The notes beneath the pieces were generated by a model. The model searched no databases. It had not been told where the DNA came from and worked only from the letters and a program-made list of their open reading frames with translations. Both the position numbers and the translations under genes were made by a program. A stretch of DNA of 15,520 bases from Mollicutes bacterium (lineage in GTDB: Bacteria; Bacillota_I; Bacilli_A; RF39; UBA660), in the NCBI GenBank assembly GCA_003560455.1, contig PWIL01000068.1, positions 1 to 15,520 of the forward strand. The letters run 5' to 3'. Numbering within the stretch: position 1 is the first letter of the stretch; every line of letters begins with the position of its first letter. Below are positions 6,633 to 13,735 of the stretch, one piece after another.

Positions 6633-7152
6633 ATAAAGTATTATTTAAATAAGGGTTGTTTTTCAATTCATACTTTAAAGTTGTTTTTGGTCCATGACCT
6701 GGATAAATTGTATAATCTTTATAATACTCTTTTAAATTTTCTAAACTTTTCTCCATTTCAGCCATTGAACCACCAGGTAAATCGGTTCGCCCAAGACCAT
6801 CGCGAAAAATAAAATCCCCAACAAACATTACATCATCAAAAACAAAAGAGACACAATCTTCTTTATGTCCTTTATTTAAAACAACTTCAAATTTAAAATT
6901 TTTAGTTTCTTGCTTTCCTAATGTTCGATAATTAAAAACTTCACTACAATCATTTTTTAACAAATCATTTAATGCTCCAACATGATCAAAATGATAATGC
7001 GTCACTAAAATCCCTTCTAAATTATAACCTTTAGTTTGTTTTAAAATTTCTTGATAATCATCACCAGGGTCAATCACCAAACAACCATCATTTTGATACA
7101 AAATATAGCAATTTGTTTCAAACATCCCAACTGTTATTTTTTTAATTTCCAT
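6631..7152 (-). CDS. MBL-fold metallo-hydrolase (glyoxalase II-like/YqgX-like)
   Basis: A 173 aa cytoplasmic metallo-beta-lactamase-fold hydrolase. Metal ligands are visible in order: THYHFDH (about 51-57, the HxHxDH motif), the His of KGHKEDC, the Asp of GDFIFRDGLGRTDLPGG, and the His of YPGHGPKT near the C-terminus. The GRTDLPGG segment is typical of small glyoxalase II-like proteins often listed as YqgX or YcbL. The usual GHTPGS is changed to GHKEDC and the protein is somewhat shorter than usual (about 205). The substrate is not deducible. It is the last gene of the leuS operon and overlaps rnhB by 11 nt. Confidence 0.88.
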   Translation of the reverse strand: MEIKKITVGMFETNCYILYQNDGCLVIDPGDDYQEILKQTKGYNLEGILVTHYHFDHVGALNDLLKNDCSEVFNYRTLGKQETKNFKFEVVLNKGHKEDCVSFVFDDVMFVGDFIFRDGLGRTDLPGGSMAEMEKSLENLKEYYKDYTIYPGHGPKTTLKYELKNNPYLNNTL

Positions 7153-7750
7153 CTAATACCTCCTTTACTGGTTGATAACTCATCCGATACTCTTTTATAA
7201 TTCCATATTTTTTTAAATTTTGCAAATGTTTTTTAGTCGGATACCCCTTATGATCTTTAAAACCATATTGCGGATACCTTTCATCTAATTTAATCATTAA
7301 ATTATCGCGATAAACTTTTGCTAAAATAGAAGCTGCCGCAATTGAAATGCTTTTTTGATCACCTTTAATAATTGAAGTATGCGGAATTTCTAAATCAAGT
7401 GGCATAGCATCAATTAAAACATGCTCTACATTTATTTTTTGATTAACTTTAACAATTGCTTTTACCATTGCTTTTTTGGTTGCCTGATAAATATTTAATC
7501 GATCAATTTGTAAAGATGAAACTTCAACAATTGCATAAGCTAAAGCATTTTTTTTAATTTCTTTAGCATACTCATTTCTTTTTTTAACACTAAGTTTTTT
7601 AGAATCATTAATTCCAGGCAAAGAAAAATTAACTGGTAAAACAACACAAGCAGCTACTACTGGACCAGCAAGTGGACCTCTGCCAACTTCATCAACACCA
7701 GCAATAATTTTAATATTTTTTTTATTTAAATCTTTTTCATATTCATTCAT
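7142..7750 (-). CDS. rnhB: Ribonuclease HII
   Basis: A 202 aa RNase HII, which cuts RNA in RNA-DNA hybrids and removes single ribonucleotides from DNA. The N-terminal AGVDEVGRGPLAGPVVAA carries the first catalytic Asp-Glu pair and the GRG motif that senses the ribonucleotide. The remaining acidic residues appear in VLIDAM and in AKVYRDNLM. KGDQKSISIAAASILAK is the conserved central block and GFKDHKGYPTKKH the conserved C-terminal one. Length fits the family (about 200). It overlaps pcm by 8 nt and the MBL gene by 11 nt in the leucine T-box operon, so it is likely co-transcribed with leuS, a grouping with no obvious functional link. Confidence 0.96.
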   Translation of the reverse strand: MNEYEKDLNKKNIKIIAGVDEVGRGPLAGPVVAACVVLPVNFSLPGINDSKKLSVKKRNEYAKEIKKNALAYAIVEVSSLQIDRLNIYQATKKAMVKAIVKVNQKINVEHVLIDAMPLDLEIPHTSIIKGDQKSISIAAASILAKVYRDNLMIKLDERYPQYGFKDHKGYPTKKHLQNLKKYGIIKEYRMSYQPVKEVLDGN

Positions 7751-8342
7751 TTGTCACCTGTTGAATTGGTACAAATGTAAAACCATAATATGCTTCTTCA
7801 ATTATTTCATCATTCTTAACCCACTTATAAATGTAATTACCAACTGGACTGACTAAAATACCACCTTTTTTTAATTGTGCAATTAAATGAACTGGCTTTT
7901 CCGCAAAAGCAGCACTAACTAAAATCCGATCATAAGGAGCTTTTTCTGGATATCCCTCTTCACCACTTTGTTGAATAATTTTAATTTTTTTCGGTAATGT
8001 TTTTCGAGACCGCTCAACAAGTTCTGGATTAATTTCAACCCCATACAAAGTCAATTTTTTCGCCATTGCATTGATTAATGCTAAAACATAACCTGACCCA
8101 GAGCCTATTTCTAAAATATTGTTTCCATCTTTAATTTCCAATAAATCAAGCATGAACGCAATTGTTTGTGGTTGCGAAATTGTCGCTTTATCAGCAATCG
8201 GTAACGGTCCATCTAAATAAGCATATTGTTGATATTCTGGTTTAACAAAATCTTCCCGTTTTACTTTTTGAAAAGCTTGCACTATTTTTTTAGAAAATCC
8301 CTTATTTTTTAATAATTCAATCAATAATTTTTTTTCCATCAT
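7743..8342 (-). CDS. pcm: Protein-L-isoaspartate O-methyltransferase-like protein
   Basis: A 199 aa SAM-dependent methyltransferase of the PCMT family, which repairs isoaspartyl residues. Visible features are VKREDFV near residue 30, the substrate-binding motif DKATISQPQTIAFML (about 50-65), the SAM motif ILEIGSGSGYVLAL, the acidic VEINPELV that should hold the SAM ribose, and YDRILVSAA followed by QLKKGGILVSPVG. Length is slightly under the usual 205-215. Two consecutive ATG codons (8342 and 8339) can serve as start; the first overlaps leuS by 4 nt, the second by 1 nt. True isoaspartate repair activity versus methylation of another target cannot be decided from sequence. Confidence 0.9.
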   Translation of the reverse strand: MMEKKLLIELLKNKGFSKKIVQAFQKVKREDFVKPEYQQYAYLDGPLPIADKATISQPQTIAFMLDLLEIKDGNNILEIGSGSGYVLALINAMAKKLTLYGVEINPELVERSRKTLPKKIKIIQQSGEEGYPEKAPYDRILVSAAFAEKPVHLIAQLKKGGILVSPVGNYIYKWVKNDEIIEEAYYGFTFVPIQQVTNE

Positions 8343-10738
8343 TTCACCACTATATTAACCAATTTATTTTGAATAATAATTATTTTTAAAACTTCTTTAT
8401 CAGCAATAAATTTTTGCACATTATCAATTTTTAAAGCTTCTTTTTCCATTGCTTCTTTACTAATATTACTATCAACAGTTGCCTTACCCCGAACTTTGCC
8501 GTTTACTTGCACGACCATTTCAAAGGTTTCCCGAACAATTTTTGTTTCATCATATTTCGGCCATTGAGCAGCAAAAATACTTTCCTGATAATCTAATTTA
8601 TGCCATAATTCTTCAGCCGTGTGGGGAATAAAAATCGCTAACAATTTCAAACAAGTTGCTAAAACTTCCCGATCTTTAATATCTTCTTTTTCAATATAAT
8701 TAAATAAAACTCTTATTTTAGCAATTGCCGTATTATATTTTAATTCCTCAACATCATTAGTCACATCTTTAACTGTTTCATTTATCAAATTAATTAATTC
8801 CTGGTTTATCTCTTCTTCTTGATAAACAACTTGGTCATAATAATTATAAACCCGATCAATAAATCTTTTGGCTCCTTTAATTCCACTATCACTAAAGTCA
8901 CCACCTTCTTGATAAGGTCCTAAAAACATTAGGTAAAAACGCATTGCATCGGCACCATAATAATCAATATATTCATCCGGATTAACCACATTACCCTTTG
9001 ATTTGCTCATTTTATGACCATCTTTAGTAATAATACCATGCGCCCTAAATTTATGGAATGGTTCTTCAAAATTAATAAAACCTAAATCTTTAAAAACCAT
9101 TGTAATAAAACGCGTATACATCAAATGCAAAACTGCATGTTCATTACCACCAATATACATATCAACCGGCAACCATTTATCAACAACTTCCTTATCAAAT
9201 GCCCGGTCATTAAAATCGGTGCATGGATAACGGAAAAAATACCAAGCTGAGTCTAGAAAATTATCCATCACATCAGTTTCTCTTTTAGCTGGCTGATTAC
9301 ATTTTGGACAAGTTGTATTTACAAATTCAGCAATATTAGCTAACGGTGAAGTTCCCTCCCCTTTGGGCCGGAAATCTTCAACTTCTGGTAATAAAACAGG
9401 CAATTCTTCTTCAGGCACCGGTACTGTTCCACAAGCATCACAATAAATAATCGGAATTGGCGGACCCCAATATCTTTGCCTTGAAATACACCAATCATGT
9501 AAACGATAATTAACTTTTTCCAAACCATTTGCTTTTTCTTTTAACCATTCATTCATTTCAGTCATTGCTTCGGTATTAAGTTGTCCATCAAACTGACCCG
9601 AATTAACTAATTTGCCTGGTTCAGTATAAGCAAAATTTCGATCAAATTCTGGACCTTTTATCACTTCAATAACATCTAAATTATATTTATTAGCAAAATC
9701 AAGATCTCGTTGATCATGAGCCGGAACAGCCATAATAGCACCTGTTCCATAAATCATTAACACATAATCAGAAATCCAAATCGGAATCTCTTTTCCACTT
9801 GCAGGATTAATCGCATATGAACCAGTAAAAACTCCCGTTTTTTCTTTATCAACGCTTTCCCGATCAATATTTGTTTTTCTTTTCGCTTCTTCAATATATT
9901 TAAATGCTTCATCTTGATATTCTTCAGTAATAATTTCATTTAATAGTGGATGTTCAGGAGCTATTACCATATAAGTCGCTCCAAAAATAGTATCTGGCCG
10001 AGTCGTATAAACTCGAATTTTTTCTTGACTATCAACAATTTGAAAATCCATTTCTAAACCAACTGATTTTCCAATCCACCTTCTTTGGGCGGTTTTGGTT
10101 GTTTCTGACCAATCAATCCAATCTAAATTATTTAATAACCGTTCAGCATAATCAGTAATTTTAAAAAACCATTGTTCAGTATCCCTTTTCTCAATAATAC
10201 TTTTGCAACGCTCGCATAAACCACCTTCTACTTGTTCATTAGCAAGCACCGTTTTACAAGAACCACACCAATTAACTGGCGCCTTTCTTTTATAAGCTAA
10301 GCCAGCTTCATATAACTTTAAAAAGATCCATTGCGTCCATTGATAATAATTTGGATTGGTTGTATCTACTTGATGACGCCAATCAAACATCACACCTAAT
10401 TTTTTTAATTGATTTTCTCGAAAGTTTTCAATATTTTTGGGAATTAATTCAGCTGGATGAACACCAATTTTAATTGCAAAATTTTCACTATGAATTCCAA
10501 AAGCATCAAAGCCCATTGGCTCAAAAACATCATAGCCATTTAATTTTTTATAACGCCCATAAATATCTGCCCCAATATAAGCAAATACATTGCCCATATG
10601 CAAACCCTCCGCTGATGGATATGGAAACATCATTAAATTATAAAAAGGATTTTTAGCGTTTAAAATATCAACTTCATGAATTTTATTTTCTTCCCAATAT
10701 TTTTGCCATTTAAGTTCCCTTTCTTTTACATCATTCAT
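8339..10738 (-). CDS. leuS: Leucyl-tRNA synthetase
   Basis: A 799 aa class I leucyl-tRNA synthetase. The HIGH motif appears as HMGN (47-50) in YPSAEGLHMGN, and KMSKS is at 576-580. A zinc-finger pair CGSC...CERC precedes the CP1 editing domain, recognised by TTRPDTIFGAT and by MAVPAHDQRD, whose Asp is the conserved editing residue, so post-transfer editing should be intact. A second cysteine group (CDAC...CPKC) lies before the DSAWYFFRYP block. GFDAFGIHSEN replaces the more common GWDAFGLPAEN. It is shorter than typical bacterial LeuRS (about 805-880). It is the second gene behind a leucine T-box, overlaps the preceding small gene by 4 nt, and ends on TGA. Confidence 0.98.
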   Translation of the reverse strand: MNDVKERELKWQKYWEENKIHEVDILNAKNPFYNLMMFPYPSAEGLHMGNVFAYIGADIYGRYKKLNGYDVFEPMGFDAFGIHSENFAIKIGVHPAELIPKNIENFRENQLKKLGVMFDWRHQVDTTNPNYYQWTQWIFLKLYEAGLAYKRKAPVNWCGSCKTVLANEQVEGGLCERCKSIIEKRDTEQWFFKITDYAERLLNNLDWIDWSETTKTAQRRWIGKSVGLEMDFQIVDSQEKIRVYTTRPDTIFGATYMVIAPEHPLLNEIITEEYQDEAFKYIEEAKRKTNIDRESVDKEKTGVFTGSYAINPASGKEIPIWISDYVLMIYGTGAIMAVPAHDQRDLDFANKYNLDVIEVIKGPEFDRNFAYTEPGKLVNSGQFDGQLNTEAMTEMNEWLKEKANGLEKVNYRLHDWCISRQRYWGPPIPIIYCDACGTVPVPEEELPVLLPEVEDFRPKGEGTSPLANIAEFVNTTCPKCNQPAKRETDVMDNFLDSAWYFFRYPCTDFNDRAFDKEVVDKWLPVDMYIGGNEHAVLHLMYTRFITMVFKDLGFINFEEPFHKFRAHGIITKDGHKMSKSKGNVVNPDEYIDYYGADAMRFYLMFLGPYQEGGDFSDSGIKGAKRFIDRVYNYYDQVVYQEEEINQELINLINETVKDVTNDVEELKYNTAIAKIRVLFNYIEKEDIKDREVLATCLKLLAIFIPHTAEELWHKLDYQESIFAAQWPKYDETKIVRETFEMVVQVNGKVRGKATVDSNISKEAMEKEALKIDNVQKFIADKEVLKIIIIQNKLVNIVVK

Positions 10739-11076
10739 TTTTTTTCACCTCTTTTTAAATATTTTCCTAATAAATGATAAGTCAGTAATTGTAAAACTAA
10801 AACTGTTGCAAAACCAACTAAAATTTTCAACCATATTTCTTGAAACTGATCAACAACCATTAAAGTTAAAGTAATAATTAAGGCGTTAACTAAAGCGATT
10901 TTTTGAACTGTCTTTTTCAAATTCAATTTTTTCATATTTAACCGGTAACGATTAATTAAATGTTTCATTTCAGTACTATTTTGATAATTTTTTAATTTTT
11001 CTTCTTTCCGAAAAATAAACACATAATATAAAAAATAAACAAATAAAAATATTAATATATATTCAATTCCCCACAT
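10735..11076 (-). CDS. Small conserved membrane protein, first gene behind the leucine T-box
   Basis: A 113 aa membrane protein of unknown function. It has an N-terminal helix (about 4-22), a basic cytoplasmic segment with STEMKHLINRYRLNMKKLN, and two further helices (about 60-76 and 83-105), ending in a basic tail. The pattern E-x-x-x-L-I-x-R-Y-x-L-x-x-K-x-L/I-N before two helices recalls a family of small hypothetical membrane proteins common in Bacillota, but I cannot name it. The start ATG has an AAGGAG site directly after the T-box terminator, so it is the first translated gene of the leucine-controlled operon and overlaps leuS by 4 nt. Control by uncharged tRNA-Leu suggests a link to leucine supply or translation, which is inference. 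Confidence 0.85.
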   Translation of the reverse strand: MWGIEYILIFLFVYFLYYVFIFRKEEKLKNYQNSTEMKHLINRYRLNMKKLNLKKTVQKIALVNALIITLTLMVVDQFQEIWLKILVGFATVLVLQLLTYHLLGKYLKRGEKK

Positions 11077-11095
11077 AATTACTACTCCTTTTTAT

Positions 11096-11153
11096 AAAAA
11101 AAATATTACTAATTTAAGGACGTCAAAAACGCGGTACCACCTTAATTCATAAT
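11096..11153 (-). terminator. Regulatory terminator of the leucine T-box
   Basis: AUUAUGAAUUAAGG (11140-11153) can pair with CCUUAAAUUAGUAAU (11105-11119) with one bulge and one mismatch, followed by eight U (11096-11103). The 5' arm includes the first bases of the T-box motif, so pairing with the tRNA end and terminator formation exclude each other, as expected for this class. Confidence 0.85.
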
Positions 11154-11295
11154 ATTTTATGCTCTTGATTGATAACGGAATTACCCGCCAAAATGGATTT
11201 AAAGAAGCAAGTTCATAAAATTATTTTTTAAAAGTTTGCACCAACCACTTTTTCGCTTAAAAAAATCTTTTTTTACTACTACTCTTCCTTATTAA
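11096..11295 (-). promoter_or_regulatory. T-box riboswitch, leucine-specific
   Basis: A tRNA-sensing leader transcribed on the minus strand. The T-box AAGGUGGUACCGCG is at 11130-11143; its UGGU can pair with the ACCA end of tRNA-Leu. Upstream, Stem I shows the AGUAGUA loop-E side near 11275, AGCGA, and GGUUGGUGCAAA, all typical of T-box Stem I. The 3' side of the specifier loop reads GAA-CUU-GC with the specifier CUU (leucine) at 11209-11211. The antiterminator region is followed by a terminator stem and a U run, then the AAGGAG of the first gene. When tRNA-Leu is uncharged it should stabilise the antiterminator and allow transcription of the leuS operon. The specifier fits the downstream leuS, which supports both calls. 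Confidence 0.93.
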
Positions 11296-11300
11296 TTTTC

Positions 11301-11329
11301 ATTATATTATACTTGCTCAATATATTCAA
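11301..11329 (-). promoter_or_regulatory. Promoter of the leucine T-box operon
   Basis: TTGAAT (11324-11329), a 17-nt spacer and TATAAT (11301-11306) on the minus strand form a near-consensus housekeeping promoter; a second overlapping TATAAT lies 5 nt upstream. The -35 and spacer lie in the last codons of the GH31 gene and the -10 touches its stop codon. The start of transcription is expected near 11294. Confidence 0.8.
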
Positions 11330-13721
11330 GTAATTTTAAAAACAGTTTAATAAATTTTAGGTCTAAACCGTCTTTTTTTAATTTTCGCACTTCAATTCTT
11401 TTTCTTTGAATTGATTGCTCGCTAAATAAAATATCATAAATTTTTTGTTTTAATGCTGTTTCAATCGTTAAATCAGATAAAATACCATAAATATCATCAT
11501 TAATAATATGCAATGCATCGATTTCAATATCTTGACCTTTACAATTAATTGTTAATTGTGCAATAGTGGGGACACTATTGACCTCAACAATAAAATCATT
11601 TTCTTCAACATAAGATTTTAACGGAATTCTTTTATCTTTGACATAAGCTGAAACATCTTTTGCTTTTCTAGTATTTCGAAATCGAATTTTATAATTACGC
11701 TCTTCAGGAATAATACCACTTTTGCCCTCTAAAGGACGAATAATAAAAGTATAATTACTTGGTAAATAATTATATTCAATTAAGCTTTTTAAATAAAAAC
11801 CTTTACGATGAAGATCAGTCATTCCATCATCTTCATATAATTCATATGTGTTTGACCGTCCTGGGAAAATATGAATTTCCATATTTTTCGGTGGTGTTGT
11901 ATCAAAAATATTATCATTTTCACCAAACGGAATAATTGAACCAGCTTTGGCAAAAACTGGATATTGTTGTTCTTTAAAAAATGACACATAATTATCTGGT
12001 CCCGGAAATCGTTTGCCCGAATAAAAATCATACCAAACACCTTCCGGCATATAAAAATGATGAATGGTTCGCTTCATAATGTCTTCTTTTTTATTAATGA
12101 TTGGACAAACAAAGAGTTCACTACCAAAATAATATTCATTTCGGTATAAATTATCATCATACATTTCTGGATAACGATAAAAAATTGGTTCAAGTAACGG
12201 TTTACTATGCTTATGATACTTATACGCTTCTGAATATAAATACGGAATTAGACGATGCCGTAATCTTAAATATTCTTTTGTAATCGTACTTGTATTAATT
12301 CCCCAACGCCATGGTTCACGTTTATAAAATCGACCCTTATCAACACCAAATTTTAAAATAGGACTGAAGACACCAAGTTGAACAAAGCGAATATATAACT
12401 CATCTTCTTCAATGCCACCTGAAAAACCACCAATATCATGACTCCACCACGATACTCCATTATTTGTAGCTGAAACATTGAAAAATGGGATTGCTTTTAA
12501 AACTTTCCAATCGACTTCTATTTTACCAGAATATAAAACAGGATAACGATGTGGTGCGATATTAGTGTTTTCAGCTAAAATCATTGGTCGCCTTTTATAA
12601 TTTCGTTTCATATCATAAAAATGATAATGATTTAAATAAAATTTTTCAATATCTTTAATCTTGTCGCTTTCCAAATTTAACCAATAAAAATCAACATGCA
12701 TTGCATCTAAATAATGAATCAATAATTTAAAATAAACATCTAAGACTTTTGGTTCTAAGATATTAAATGGAATTCTATTGTCTTCGTCAGGATTTAAATA
12801 TTTAGTTATCATTTGAAAATTAGTTTCAAATGGATAAATTCCTTCAAGCGGATTTACACTAAGGCCAATCCGAATTCCTTTTGAATGTAAAAATTTTATC
12901 ATATTAATTGGCGATTCAAAGTGCTCTTCATTAAAAGTAAAACTTGATTGAATATCTGTTATTTCGTCATATTTGCGAATATGCCAATCATGATTTAACA
13001 ATAATACCGCTAACGGAATTTCATGAAATTCAAAGTTATCAACTAATTTTCGAATTGTTTTATCATTATATGGTTCATTACGACTCCACCAATTCCCTAA
13101 TGCATAACGGGGCAGGAGGGCGGGTGGTCCAGTAATGGCAAAATAATCTTTTAAACATTGATGAAAATTTTTATAATATAAAAAAACATAAATATCAATT
13201 GTTTCACCTTCACGTTTAACAAAACAGCCCCCTTCATCAACGACATCTGTTTCGCTGTCATCAATACTTGTAAAACCATCTAATGAATAAAGACCTTTTG
13301 TAAATTTATATTTATCACGGTCATTTATCAAAATATTATTTGGCGCTCCATAATTTCGAACTTCTGGATGACCATAATACCAAACTCGATCAGTATGATT
13401 CAATTTAATACTTAAATTAGCTGTCGGATAAACTTTTCCACCAAAAAAGTGTTTTTCCTTTTGATAATTCAATTTGAAAATAGATGTTGATATTTCTAAA
13501 TATTTTTTATCTTGCTTAATTTTAAAATTTGGTTTTGGTAAATTTCGTTGTTGAACCAACTTAGTAGGTCGATCTTCAAAAATGCCATTTTCATTATATT
13601 CCAAACGAACGAGGGTTTCAGTTAAAACTGTAATCCGAAATTTTTCGCCTTTAATGACACAATCTGGATTAGCAATGGCCATTTGAAAATCAGGAGCAAA
13701 ATGTTCTCCTAGTTTATACAT
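11307..13721 (-). CDS. Glycoside hydrolase family 31 protein, catalytic residues apparently lost
   Basis: An 804 aa GH31-family protein. The start is the ATG at 13721 behind AAGGAGGG. An N-terminal beta-sandwich (WYYGHPEVRNYGAP, YSLDGFTSIDDS) precedes the barrel, marked by LGNWWSRNEPYND (209-220), VDFYWLNLESD (343-353), APHRYPVLYSGK (389-400), NGVSWWSHDIGG (421-432) and QLGVFSPILKF; C-terminal beta domains follow. Active relatives, as I recall them, read DMDWH, WWLDWQQG and HRYP-x-x-FSGDT. Here the equivalents are LNHDWH (Asn243), YWLNLES (Asn349 at the nucleophile) and SGKI (Lys400 at the acid/base). Three active-site acids therefore seem replaced while the scaffold and reading frame are intact, so normal alpha-glycosidase activity is unlikely. 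A binding or regulatory role is possible but unproven. It lies 14 nt behind pyruvate kinase and is probably in the same operon. Confidence 0.88.
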   Translation of the reverse strand: MYKLGEHFAPDFQMAIANPDCVIKGEKFRITVLTETLVRLEYNENGIFEDRPTKLVQQRNLPKPNFKIKQDKKYLEISTSIFKLNYQKEKHFFGGKVYPTANLSIKLNHTDRVWYYGHPEVRNYGAPNNILINDRDKYKFTKGLYSLDGFTSIDDSETDVVDEGGCFVKREGETIDIYVFLYYKNFHQCLKDYFAITGPPALLPRYALGNWWSRNEPYNDKTIRKLVDNFEFHEIPLAVLLLNHDWHIRKYDEITDIQSSFTFNEEHFESPINMIKFLHSKGIRIGLSVNPLEGIYPFETNFQMITKYLNPDEDNRIPFNILEPKVLDVYFKLLIHYLDAMHVDFYWLNLESDKIKDIEKFYLNHYHFYDMKRNYKRRPMILAENTNIAPHRYPVLYSGKIEVDWKVLKAIPFFNVSATNNGVSWWSHDIGGFSGGIEEDELYIRFVQLGVFSPILKFGVDKGRFYKREPWRWGINTSTITKEYLRLRHRLIPYLYSEAYKYHKHSKPLLEPIFYRYPEMYDDNLYRNEYYFGSELFVCPIINKKEDIMKRTIHHFYMPEGVWYDFYSGKRFPGPDNYVSFFKEQQYPVFAKAGSIIPFGENDNIFDTTPPKNMEIHIFPGRSNTYELYEDDGMTDLHRKGFYLKSLIEYNYLPSNYTFIIRPLEGKSGIIPEERNYKIRFRNTRKAKDVSAYVKDKRIPLKSYVEENDFIVEVNSVPTIAQLTINCKGQDIEIDALHIINDDIYGILSDLTIETALKQKIYDILFSEQSIQRKRIEVRKLKKDGLDLKFIKLFLKLLEYIEQV

Positions 13722-13735
13722 AACCAACCCTCCTT

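Noticed and set aside
9340..9939. Two short minus-strand frames (9340-9528, 9757-9939) within leuS
   Set aside because: They are out-of-frame readings of conserved LeuRS coding sequence.
11208..11216. T-box specifier read as UAU (tyrosine) or UUA instead of CUU
   Set aside because: The specifier normally follows GAA on the 3' side of the specifier loop, which gives CUU and agrees with the downstream leuS; the other readings need a shifted register.
11819..13135. Short frames inside the GH31 gene (11819-12040 minus; 12101-12283 and 12944-13135 plus)
   Set aside because: All fall within the intact GH31 frame; none has a ribosome binding site or a recognisable product.
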